A stretch of DNA of 64,000 nt, taken from Actinobacteria bacterium OV320 (GTDB lineage: Bacteria > Actinomycetota > Actinomycetes > Streptomycetales > Streptomycetaceae). A model generated the notes under the pieces. That model saw only the letters and a list, made by a program, of their open reading frames with translations. It was not told the origin of the DNA and searched no databases. This document shows, in pieces, positions 18,306 through 26,763 of the stretch (within the stretch, counting starts at the first letter, position 1; each line of letters opens with the position of its first letter). The DNA lies in contig LJCX01000030.1 in the NCBI GenBank assembly GCA_001298545.1, positions 434,001-498,000 of the forward strand, in the 5' to 3' direction. The position numbers and the translations under genes were made by a program.

Positions 18306-19769
18306 TCACTGGTGCTTGTAATGCTTGATCGAGGTGTCTTTCGCGGCCTCGTCGGCGTAGCCCTGGATCTTCTTGATCGCCTCGGCCGGAGTGAGCCGGC
18401 CGGCCATCATCTCGCCGAGGCCGGAAACCCCGATCTTCTCCTTCTGCAGCTGGACATACCAGTCCTGAAGTCGCGGATTCACCACGTTCTCGCCGGCCTT
18501 GTCCAGCGCCGCCACGCCCGACTTGAGGCCGGGAGTGAGGGTGATGCCGTCGGTGCCGCCGTTGTACGCGGTCAGCGACTTGACCTTCGAGGTGAAGTTC
18601 TTGGAGGACGCCTCGCTGAGCATGATGCGCAGCTGTTCCATGCCTCCCGCCGTGTTCTTCGCCTTGGCCGGTACGACGAACGGCTCGCCGCCCGAGGCCC
18701 AGATGGTGCCGAAGGGCATCTTGTCGGAGGAGTCGATGCCGGTGGGCGCGGAGACGGCCAGGTCGAAGTCGGCGGGGATGACGTTCGCCGACTCGTTCTC
18801 CACCCAGGAGCCGTTGGGGATGAACAGGGCCTTGCCCTTGGCCCACGCGGTCTGCGACTGGATGTGGTCCAGGCCCGGGGTGCCCTTGAGGATGTAACCC
18901 TTCGCGAACAGCTCGTAGTAGGCGTCGAAGCAAGCCTTTACTGCCGGGTGTTTCCAGGCGTTCGGCTCCAGGTTGTCGATGGCGTCGAGGACCTCGCGAC
19001 CACCCACCTTGCCGATCATCGGGTACAGCGAGAAGGGCAGGTAGTACGGGTATTTGCCCGCGTACGTCCAGCCCGCGATGCCCTTCTTCTTGGCCTTCTC
19101 GCAGACCGCGAGCATCTGGTCCCAGGTCTCGGGGTACGTGGCGTCGAGCGAGTCCAGGGCCTTCTGCGAGTACCAGACGCCGTAGACGGTGTAGGCGTAG
19201 TACATGATCCAGACCGGGTCGCCGTCGAACTGGCCCATCTCGACGATGCCGGGCCGCAGGGTGTCGCGCACCTTCTTGTTCGGGTCGTCGTAGGACGCGG
19301 CGTCCAGGAGCGGGGTGAGGTCGGCAAGCTGTTTCTTGCCGACCAGCACGCCCATGTCCATCTGTTCGGCGCCGGAGTTGTCGATGAGGTCGGGCGGGGT
19401 GCCCTGGTTGAAGCGGGGCTGGAGGGTCGACTGGATCTTCTGGGTGGCCGAGAACTTCACCTTCGCGTCGGGGAAGCTCTTCTCGTAGATCTTGACCGCG
19501 TCCTCGGCGTACTCCTTGCCGAAACCGCCGTCGAACAGGACGAATTCCATCTGGGCGGTTTCGTTGACCGCGAGGGGATTCTTCGCGGTCTTCTTGCCGG
19601 CCTTGGCCTTGTCCTCGTCGCCCCCGCCGCTGCTGGCGCAGGCGGACGGAAAGCTCATCGTGGGGACGGAGATCAGGCCGAGCGCCGCGGATCTCTTGAT
19701 CAGGTCTCGGCGGCCTACCCCTACGGAGCCGTTCTTGTCGGAGCCGATGTTCTCGGTGTGGGATCCCAT
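18306..19769 (-). CDS. ngcE: N-acetylglucosamine/diacetylchitobiose ABC transporter substrate-binding protein
   Basis: A 487-residue extracellular binding protein resembling NgcE of Streptomyces: LQPRFNQGTPPDLIDNSGAE is close to the NgcE signature. The N-terminus has a twin-arginine motif (RRDLIKRSAALGL) and a cysteine at a lipobox-like site (PSACASS), suggesting Tat export and lipid attachment. ATG 19769 gives the normal N-terminus; the longer frame has no signal peptide at its start. It heads ngcEFG, whose S. coelicolor counterpart (SCO6005-6007) takes up chitobiose. A DasR-like site lies about 130 bases upstream. Confidence 0.9.
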   Translation of the reverse strand: MGSHTENIGSDKNGSVGVGRRDLIKRSAALGLISVPTMSFPSACASSGGGDEDKAKAGKKTAKNPLAVNETAQMEFVLFDGGFGKEYAEDAVKIYEKSFPDAKVKFSATQKIQSTLQPRFNQGTPPDLIDNSGAEQMDMGVLVGKKQLADLTPLLDAASYDDPNKKVRDTLRPGIVEMGQFDGDPVWIMYYAYTVYGVWYSQKALDSLDATYPETWDQMLAVCEKAKKKGIAGWTYAGKYPYYLPFSLYPMIGKVGGREVLDAIDNLEPNAWKHPAVKACFDAYYELFAKGYILKGTPGLDHIQSQTAWAKGKALFIPNGSWVENESANVIPADFDLAVSAPTGIDSSDKMPFGTIWASGGEPFVVPAKAKNTAGGMEQLRIMLSEASSKNFTSKVKSLTAYNGGTDGITLTPGLKSGVAALDKAGENVVNPRLQDWYVQLQKEKIGVSGLGEMMAGRLTPAEAIKKIQGYADEAAKDTSIKHYKHQ

Positions 19770-19898
19770 GCTCAAGTCCTCGCCTTCTCCAGGACTCAGG
19801 CGGTGCACCGGATCCTTCCCGGCACCGCGGTCAGGTCAAGCAGGGTCGTACGGATCATGCGGTCGGACGGCATCGCCGGATTCGACGGTGAATCGCCG

Positions 19899-19914
19899 AC
19901 AGGTATAGTCCACT
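19899..19914. promoter_or_regulatory. DasR-responsive element (dre) candidate upstream of ngcE
   Basis: ACAGGTATAGTCCACT matches the dre consensus ACTGGTCTAGACCACT at 13 of 16 positions, with both half-site cores kept. DasR is the GlcNAc-responsive GntR regulator of chitin genes in Streptomyces, and ngcE is a natural target. Confidence 0.75.
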
Positions 19915-20103
19915 TCTTGCCAGCGGAGCAAGATCGAATGCAAGGTTGGCCGTTGGTCTTTTCCGAGTTGAGACCTCCCGGAAATATGACCGGTCGGTGG
20001 GTACCTTGCCGGAAAATTGCATGACATGAGCCTCGCCTGGCGCAATCAACATCCTTGACATCACTGTCCACTTGGCCACCTACTGATTCCTGCGCAACCA
20101 GGA

Positions 20104-20117
20104 GGACAACGTTGTCC
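20104..20117. promoter_or_regulatory. LacI-type operator before the GH92 gene
   Basis: GGACAACGTTGTCC is a perfect 14-base palindrome ending 34 bases before the GH92 ATG and downstream of a TTGACA-type promoter, the right place for repression. Its form is typical of LacI-family operators. The same core recurs at 36340. Confidence 0.65.
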
Positions 20118-20151
20118 GGGGCGTTGTCCGGCGCGGGGAGGGTGCTCACGC

Positions 20152-23100
20152 ATGCAGCGGTTGGGGCGGTTGCGGGCGGTCGTGATCACGGCTGCTCTGG
20201 TCATGACGGTCGGCGCACAGGGGACGGCGGTCGCACTGCCCTCCCCGGTGCCGATACCGGGCCGGGGGTTCGCCTCGTCCTTCGAGGCGGGTGAACACGC
20301 CCCCGACTGGCAGAGCACCGTCGACACCACACCGGGCGGCGGCAAGCGGGCCTCGGGGGTGGACGGCGGCTACGGCGGCGGGCTCCCCGGCGATGTGACC
20401 GACCGGGTCACGGACGTCCGGGCGAGCGCGGAGAACACGGCCGGCGGCGAGGTGAAGGAGAACCTCGTCGACGGCGAGGCGAGCACCAAGTGGCTGGCGT
20501 TCGCGTCCACCGGGTGGGTCGAGTTCGACCTCGACGAGCCCGCGCGGGTAAACGCTTACGCACTCACCTCGGCCAATGACTCCGCCGAACGCGACCCCGC
20601 CGACTGGACCCTCTCGGGCTCGGCGGACGGCACCGCCTGGACCCCCCTGGACACCCGCTCCGGGGAGTCCTTCGCCGAACGGTTCCAGACCCGTACGTAC
20701 ACCCTCGCGGCCCCGGCCGAGTACCGGCACTTCCGGCTGGAGGTCACCCGCAACCACGGCGCCGGGATCCTCCAGCTCGCCGGCGTGCGGTTCGGCACGG
20801 GCGGCAGCGACGGGCCGGTCCCGCCGGACATGCTCACCGTCGTCGACCGGGGCCCGAGCGGCTCACCGACCGCGAAGGCGGGCGCCGGGTTCAGCGGGCG
20901 CCGTGCGCTGCGTTACGCGGGTCGGCACACCGCTTCCGGCCGGGCCTACTCGTACAACAAGGTTTTCGACGTGAATGTCCGGGTCGGCACCCGCACACAG
21001 CTGGCGTACCGGATCTTCCCCGGGATGGCGGAGGGCGACCGCGACTACGCCGCGACAAATGTTTCCGTGGATCTTGCTTTCACGGACGGCACGTATCTGA
21101 GCGGGCTCGGGGCGAGCGATCAGTACGGCTTCCCGTTGTCGCCTCGCGGGCAGGGCGCCGCGAAGGTGCTGTACGTCAACCAGTGGAACGACGTGAAGTC
21201 CGCGATCGGGACGGTGGCGGCCGGGAAGACCGTCGACCGGATTCTCATCGCCTACGACTCCCCCGGCGGGCCGGCCCGGTTCAGGGGCTGGGTGGACGAC
21301 ATCGCGCTGCGCACCCCGGCCCCTGAAGCGGCGAAGGCGCACACGTCGGACTACGCGGTGACCACCCGTGGCACCAACTCCAGCGGGAGCTTCTCGCGCG
21401 GAAACACGTTTCCCGCCACGGCCGTGCCGCACGGCTTCAACTTCTGGACGCCGGTGACCAACGCGTCCTCGCTCGGCTGGCTGTACGACTACGCGCGGGC
21501 CAACAACGCGGACAACCTGCCGACGATCCAGGCGTTCAGCGCGAGCCACGAGCCGAGTCCGTGGATGGGCGACCGGCAGACCTTCCAGATGATGCCGTCG
21601 GCCGCGGCGGGCGTCCCCGACACCGGGCGGACGGCACGGGCCCTGCCCTTCCGGCATGTGAACGAGACCGCCCGCCCGTACTACTACGGAGTCCGTTTCG
21701 AGAACGGTCTCACAGCGGAGATGGCGCCGACCGACCATGCGGCCGCCCTGCGCTTCACCTACCCGGGCTCGGACGCGAGCGTCGTCTTCGACAACGTGAC
21801 CGACCAGGCGGGGTTGACCCTGGACAAGGAAGCAGGCGTCGTCACCGGTTACTCGGACGTGAAGTCGGGACTGTCGACGGGAGCGACCCGGCTGTTCGTG
21901 TACGGCGAGTTCGACGCCCCGGTGACGGAGGGTTCATCGAGTGGGGTAAAGGGTTACCTGCGTTTCGACGCAGGCGCCGACCACACGGTCACCCTGCGCC
22001 TGGCGACCTCCCTCATCAGTGTCGACCAGGCCCGCGACAACCTCCGCCAGGAGATCCCGCGGGACACCGACTTCGACACGGTCAAGCAGAGCGCACAGCG
22101 GCAGTGGGACAAACTCCTCGGCACCGTGGAGGTCGAGGGAGCGAGCCAGGACCAGCTCACGACGCTGTACTCCAGCCTGTACCGGCTCTACCTGTACCCC
22201 AACTCCGGTTTCGAGAAGGTCGGTTCGACGTACCAGTACGCTTCGCCCTTCTCCCCGATGCCGGGCCCGGACACCCCGACGCACACCGGCGCGAAGATCG
22301 TGGACGGCAAGGTGTACGTGAACAACGGTTTCTGGGACACCTACCGGACGACCTGGCCGGCCTACTCCCTGCTGACCCCCACTCAGGCCGGTGTGCTGAC
22401 CGACGGTTTCGTCCAGCAGTACAAGGACGGCGGCTGGACCTCGCGCTGGTCCTCGCCCGGGTACGCCGACCTGATGACCGGCACCTCGTCCGACGTCGCC
22501 TTCGCTGACGCCTTCGTCAAGGGAGTCGGCTTCGATGCCAAGTCGGCGTACGAGGCGGCCCTGAAGAACGCGACGGTCGTGCCCCCGGCGTCTGGAGTGG
22601 GCCGCAAGGGCATGTCCACCTCGCCCTTCCTCGGCTACACCGGCACGGCCACGCACGAGGGTCTGTCGTGGGCGCTGGAGGGCTACCTCAACGACTACGG
22701 CATCGCCCGCATGGGCCAGGCCCTGTACCGGCAGACCGGCGAGAAGCGCTACCAGGAGGAAGCCGACTACTTCCTCAACCGCGCGCAGGGCTATGTGCAC
22801 CTCTTCGACACGAAGGCCGGGTTCTTCCAGGGGAAGGACGAGAAGGGCGACTGGCGGGTGCCGTCGCAGACCTACGACCCGCGGGTGTGGGGTTACGACT
22901 ACACCGAGACCAACGGCTGGGGCTACGCCTTCACCGCCCCGCAGGACAGTCGTGGCCTGGCCAACCTGTACGGCGGCCGGGACGGTCTGGCGAAGAAGCT
23001 CGACACCTACTTCGCCACCCCGGAAACCGCTTCCCCAGAGTTTGTGGGTTCGTACGGCGGCGTCATCCATGAGATGACCGAGGCGCGGGACGTGCGGATG

Positions 23101-24033
23101 GGCATGTACGGGCACTCCAACCAGGTCGCCCACCACGCGATCTACATGTACGACGCGGCCGGGCAGCCGTGGAAGGCGCAGGCGAAGGCCCGCGAGGTGC
23201 TCGCACGGCTCTACACGGGCAGCTCGATCGGGCAGGGGTACCACGGCGACGAGGACAACGGCGAGCAGTCGGCCTGGTACCTGTTCTCCGCGCTCGGCTT
23301 CTACCCGCTGGTGATGGGAAGCGGCGAATACGCCGTCGGGTCCCCGTTGTTCACCAAGGCGACCGTGCACCTGGAGAACGGCAAGGACCTGGTCGTCAAG
23401 GCGCCGAAGAACAGCGCCAAGAACGTGTACGTACAGGGCCTGAAGGTCAACGGCCGTGCCTGGACGTCGACTTCTCTGCCCCACACGCTGCTTGCCAAGG
23501 GTGGGGTCCTGGAGTTCGACATGGGACCGCGGCCCTCGTCGTGGGGGTCCGGAAAGAACGCGGGACCGGTTTCGATCACACAGGACGACAAGGCGCCGAC
23601 GCCGCGCACGGACGTGCTGAAGGGAGCGGGCGCGCTGTTCGACGACACGTCGGCGACGCAGGAAACGGTGTCGGGCGCGCTCGACCTGCCGGTCACCACC
23701 GGCACCAAAGCGGTGCAGTACACCCTCACATCGACCGACCACACTCAGGCACCGACGAGTTGGGTGCTCCAGGGCTCCGCGGACGGCCTGACGTGGACCG
23801 ACCTGGACCGGCGCGCCGGCGAGACCTTCCCGTGGGACCGGCAGACACGTGCCTTCACGCTCGAGCGGCCGGGCACGTACGCGCACTACCGGCTGGTCCT
23901 CGACGGCGACGCGGGAGGGGTGGGCACCGACGGCGAACCGGGAGGGTTTGGCACCGAGGGCGCGACGAGCAAAGCTCCCGCCGGAGCCGGAGCGGGTCAA
24001 GTCAGCCTCGCGGAAGTGGAGTTGTTGTCTTGA
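20152..24033 (+). CDS. Secreted alpha-1,2-mannosidase (GH92) with two carbohydrate-binding-like domains
   Basis: A 1293-residue exoenzyme. A Sec signal peptide (about 1-29, ending AVA) is followed by an F5/8 type C/CBM32-like domain (about 80-222), a beta-rich domain (about 225-390), the GH92 catalytic region (about 395-1110) and a second F5/8-like domain (about 1150-1293). GH92 landmarks are GFWDTYRTTWPAY, the acidic GYHGDEDNGEQSAWY segment and FSALGFYPL. The family is calcium-dependent and removes alpha-mannose from mannan or N-glycans. GGGAGG lies ten bases before the ATG. Near the end a Gly/Ala-rich linker looks like a repeat-derived insertion. A palindrome upstream suggests LacI control. 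Confidence 0.88.
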   Translation: MQRLGRLRAVVITAALVMTVGAQGTAVALPSPVPIPGRGFASSFEAGEHAPDWQSTVDTTPGGGKRASGVDGGYGGGLPGDVTDRVTDVRASAENTAGGEVKENLVDGEASTKWLAFASTGWVEFDLDEPARVNAYALTSANDSAERDPADWTLSGSADGTAWTPLDTRSGESFAERFQTRTYTLAAPAEYRHFRLEVTRNHGAGILQLAGVRFGTGGSDGPVPPDMLTVVDRGPSGSPTAKAGAGFSGRRALRYAGRHTASGRAYSYNKVFDVNVRVGTRTQLAYRIFPGMAEGDRDYAATNVSVDLAFTDGTYLSGLGASDQYGFPLSPRGQGAAKVLYVNQWNDVKSAIGTVAAGKTVDRILIAYDSPGGPARFRGWVDDIALRTPAPEAAKAHTSDYAVTTRGTNSSGSFSRGNTFPATAVPHGFNFWTPVTNASSLGWLYDYARANNADNLPTIQAFSASHEPSPWMGDRQTFQMMPSAAAGVPDTGRTARALPFRHVNETARPYYYGVRFENGLTAEMAPTDHAAALRFTYPGSDASVVFDNVTDQAGLTLDKEAGVVTGYSDVKSGLSTGATRLFVYGEFDAPVTEGSSSGVKGYLRFDAGADHTVTLRLATSLISVDQARDNLRQEIPRDTDFDTVKQSAQRQWDKLLGTVEVEGASQDQLTTLYSSLYRLYLYPNSGFEKVGSTYQYASPFSPMPGPDTPTHTGAKIVDGKVYVNNGFWDTYRTTWPAYSLLTPTQAGVLTDGFVQQYKDGGWTSRWSSPGYADLMTGTSSDVAFADAFVKGVGFDAKSAYEAALKNATVVPPASGVGRKGMSTSPFLGYTGTATHEGLSWALEGYLNDYGIARMGQALYRQTGEKRYQEEADYFLNRAQGYVHLFDTKAGFFQGKDEKGDWRVPSQTYDPRVWGYDYTETNGWGYAFTAPQDSRGLANLYGGRDGLAKKLDTYFATPETASPEFVGSYGGVIHEMTEARDVRMGMYGHSNQVAHHAIYMYDAAGQPWKAQAKAREVLARLYTGSSIGQGYHGDEDNGEQSAWYLFSALGFYPLVMGSGEYAVGSPLFTKATVHLENGKDLVVKAPKNSAKNVYVQGLKVNGRAWTSTSLPHTLLAKGGVLEFDMGPRPSSWGSGKNAGPVSITQDDKAPTPRTDVLKGAGALFDDTSATQETVSGALDLPVTTGTKAVQYTLTSTDHTQAPTSWVLQGSADGLTWTDLDRRAGETFPWDRQTRAFTLERPGTYAHYRLVLDGDAGGVGTDGEPGGFGTEGATSKAPAGAGAGQVSLAEVELLS

Positions 24034-24093
24034 TCTGGTAACCAACAGCGACGGCGTGCTGTACCGGTTGTCACCCGTCTTCCAGAATGATCA

Positions 24094-24118
24094 GGCCGCC
24101 CGCGGACACCGGGCGGCC
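24094..24118 (+). terminator. Hairpin between the GH92 gene and the next gene
   Basis: Nine-base arms GGCCGCCCG and CGGGCGGCC around a 7-base loop, 60 bases after the GH92 stop and shortly before the next ribosome site. It is a terminator or attenuator. Confidence 0.6.
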
Positions 24119-24142
24119 CGTCATGGAGGGGGAAAACGGAAC

Positions 24143-24667
24143 ATGAGCATCATCAGACGGTTCACGGGTCTGCTCGCGGGCGCGGCCCTGGGAGCGGGGG
24201 CCCTGTTCGCGGCGGCGGCTCCGGCGCAGGCGTACAGCCCCAACCCGGTGTTCCAGGCCTACTACTACGACACCGACAACTGCCCGTGCAGCGGCGGCAA
24301 CCTCACCGACCCGTTCGACAACACGTACTTCGCGAACGACGCCGGCGGCCAAGCCGTGAAGATGGAGCTGACCAGCTCGGGGGCGTTCGTCGGCAAGGTG
24401 GAGTTCCACCCCAACGACGAGAAGCTGTGGGTGTACGACACCGCGAACGACGGTGACACGTACTACGTCAAGGTCGGCTACACCTCCGGCGGCGTGAGCC
24501 ACAACCTGGGCACCTTCAGCCCGCCCGGGACCACGGCGGTGCTGGACTACCAGGTCATCGACTTCGACCTGCCCGAAGGGGCTTACGTCGACATCTCCGT
24601 CTACGACGACGCGGCTCTCACCGACCTCATCGGCGCCGCCCTCGGCACCGGCTCGGCCATCGCCTAG
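24143..24667 (+). CDS. Small secreted protein of unknown function
   Basis: A 174-residue protein with a clear Sec signal peptide (LLAGAALGAGALFAAAAPAQA, about 1-31). The mature part of about 143 residues is acidic, rich in Asp, Tyr and Thr, and beta-strand-like (FQAYYYDTDN, LWVYDTANDGDTYYVKVGY, YVDISVYDD). Two cysteines in NCPCSG are the only ones and could form a disulfide or bind a metal. GGAGGGGG precedes the ATG. It lies 26 bases before the GH67 gene, so the two share a transcript. A role in binding or processing plant polysaccharide is a guess from context only. Confidence 0.8.
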   Translation: MSIIRRFTGLLAGAALGAGALFAAAAPAQAYSPNPVFQAYYYDTDNCPCSGGNLTDPFDNTYFANDAGGQAVKMELTSSGAFVGKVEFHPNDEKLWVYDTANDGDTYYVKVGYTSGGVSHNLGTFSPPGTTAVLDYQVIDFDLPEGAYVDISVYDDAALTDLIGAALGTGSAIA

Positions 24668-24693
24668 GCAAGCCCGGACCACCCGGAGGGACC

Positions 24694-26763
24694 ATGCCGC
24701 TCACCGTGCCCGTCCTGCCCGAGGGGATCGACCCCGCCTGGCTGCCGCCGGAGGCCTTCCGGCCGGTGGGCAGCCGACGGACGCTGGTCGATGGCACGGG
24801 CCCGCTGGTCGACACGGTGCTCGGTGAAGTGGCTCACGCCTGCGCTCAGTTCGGCGGCGAGATGGCCGTACGGGACCGAGGCGAATCGGGCTCCCCGTCC
24901 TCGTACGACCTCGTGCTGCGGGTGGTGGAGGCGGGTGGCTCCGGTGATACCGGTCCGGGTCTCGGAGGCGCCGGTGGCCCCGGTGGCCCGGCCGGTGTCG
25001 GTGAACTCGGCGCAGAGGGGTTCGTCATCGAGCGGGCCGACGGGACCACCATCGTCACCGCGAGCGGTCAACCCGGCTTGCTGTACGGCCTGTTCCATGT
25101 CGTACGGCTCGGTGAGGATGCCTTCCGGAGCACGCGAGAGCGTGAGGCACACCGTCCGTCGACGGCACTGCGGATGCTGGACCACTGGGACAACGTGGCC
25201 GTACATCCGGTGATGGGCCAGGTGGAGCGCGGGTACGCGGGCGGCTCGCTCTTCTGGGAGAACGGGCGAGCCCGGCAGGAGTCGGAGCGGGTGCGGGCGT
25301 ACGCCAGACTTCTCGCGGCCTGTGGGATCAACGCCGTCTCGGTCAACAACGTCAACGTGCACGAGACCGAGGCGCACCTCCTGACCGACCGGATCGGCGA
25401 AGTCGCCTACATAGCCGCGGCGTTGCGTCCGTACGGGATCCGGACCCATCTGTCCGTGACCTTCGCCGCGCCGGTCGTGCTCGGCGGACTGGCCACCGCC
25501 GACCCGCTGGACGAGGCGGTGTGCGGCTGGTGGGCGAAGGCCGTACGAGGGGTGTACTCCGCGATCCCCGACTTCGGCGGGTTCGTGGTGAAGGCCGACT
25601 CGGAGGGCCAGCCGGGCCCGTTCACCTACGGCCGCTCGCACGCGGACGGCGCGAACATGCTGGCCACGGCGCTCGCTCCGCACGGCGGCACCGTCCACTG
25701 GCGGGCGTTCGTGTACGACCACCACCAGGACTGGCGGGACCGTTCGACGGACCGGGCGCGGGCCGCGTACGACCATTTCGCCCCACTGGACGGGAAGTTC
25801 GCGGGCAACACCGTGCTCCAGGTGAAGCACGGGCCGATGGACTTCCAGGTACGTGAGCCGGTCTCGCCGGTGCTGGGAGCCCTGCCGCGCACCCGGATCG
25901 CCGTGGAGGTGCAGGCCACTCAGGAGTACACCGGGCAGCAACGGCATGTGTGTTGGCTGGGCCCCATGTGGAGCGAGGCGCTGCTCTTCCGGCCGGAGGG
26001 TGAACGGAGCCCGAGTGTCGCCGGGTTGGCGCGGGGCGGGCTGGTGGCTGTGGCCAATGTCGGTGACGACCCGTTCTGGACCGGGCATCCGCTGGCACAG
26101 GCGAACCTCTACACCTTCGGCCGGCTCGCGTGGCAACCGGCAGCCGACCCGCATCGGATCCTGGACGAGTGGATCGCGCTCACGTTCCCCTCGGCCTCGG
26201 AGCGGCTGGCCGCCGGGCTGCGGGCGGTGCTGCACGGCTCCTGGCGGACGTTCGAGAAGTACACCGCGCCGCTCGGCGTCGGCTTCATGGTGCAGCCGGG
26301 CCACCACTACGGGCCGAGTGTCGACGGCTACGAGTACAGCCCGTGGGGGACGTACCACTTCGCGGACCGGGACGGCATCGGCGTCGACCGGAGCGCGGCC
26401 ACCGGCACGGGGTATGCGGCGCAGTACGCCAAGCCCTGGGCCGAGCTGTACGCGTCGGCGGCGGCGTGTCCGGACGAGCTGCTGCTGTTCTTCCACCATG
26501 TGCCGTACGGGCATGTACTCAGGAGCGGGAAAACGGTTGTGCAGCATATCTACGACACGCACTTCGAGGGCGTGGAGGAAGCCGAGGAGGCCCGCCGGGT
26601 GTGGGCGGGCCTCGCGGACCTGGTGGATCCGGCGTGGCACGCGCGCGTGGCGGAACGGTACGAGGAACAGGTGCGCGGCGCACGCGAGTGGCGGGACCAG
26701 GTGAACAGCTACTTCCTGCGGAAGTCCGGAATCCCGGACGCTCGGGGACGCACGATCTACTGA
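24694..26763 (+). CDS. Alpha-glucuronidase (GH67)
   Basis: A 689-residue enzyme that releases 4-O-methyl-glucuronic acid from xylo-oligosaccharides. It shows no signal peptide, so it acts inside the cell after uptake. The GH67 core is clear: MLDHWDNVAVHPVMGQVERG, and the expected catalytic acid and base residues at about E304 (KADSEGQPGP), D383 (GPMDFQ) and E411 (ATQEYTG). An odd Gly/Pro-rich insertion sits at about residues 81-107 in the N-terminal domain. GGAGG is about six bases before the ATG. The stop overlaps the convergent GH42 gene by seven bases. Confidence 0.93.
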   Translation: MPLTVPVLPEGIDPAWLPPEAFRPVGSRRTLVDGTGPLVDTVLGEVAHACAQFGGEMAVRDRGESGSPSSYDLVLRVVEAGGSGDTGPGLGGAGGPGGPAGVGELGAEGFVIERADGTTIVTASGQPGLLYGLFHVVRLGEDAFRSTREREAHRPSTALRMLDHWDNVAVHPVMGQVERGYAGGSLFWENGRARQESERVRAYARLLAACGINAVSVNNVNVHETEAHLLTDRIGEVAYIAAALRPYGIRTHLSVTFAAPVVLGGLATADPLDEAVCGWWAKAVRGVYSAIPDFGGFVVKADSEGQPGPFTYGRSHADGANMLATALAPHGGTVHWRAFVYDHHQDWRDRSTDRARAAYDHFAPLDGKFAGNTVLQVKHGPMDFQVREPVSPVLGALPRTRIAVEVQATQEYTGQQRHVCWLGPMWSEALLFRPEGERSPSVAGLARGGLVAVANVGDDPFWTGHPLAQANLYTFGRLAWQPAADPHRILDEWIALTFPSASERLAAGLRAVLHGSWRTFEKYTAPLGVGFMVQPGHHYGPSVDGYEYSPWGTYHFADRDGIGVDRSAATGTGYAAQYAKPWAELYASAAACPDELLLFFHHVPYGHVLRSGKTVVQHIYDTHFEGVEEAEEARRVWAGLADLVDPAWHARVAERYEEQVRGAREWRDQVNSYFLRKSGIPDARGRTIY

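Larger units (their letters stand above)
19770..20151. other. Divergent promoter region between ngcE and the GH92 gene
   Basis: A 382-base gap without a gene. It carries the DasR-like site toward ngcE, a plus-strand TTGACA at 20055-20060 with a CCTACT box 18 bases on, and a LacI-type palindrome before the GH92 start. Confidence 0.7.
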
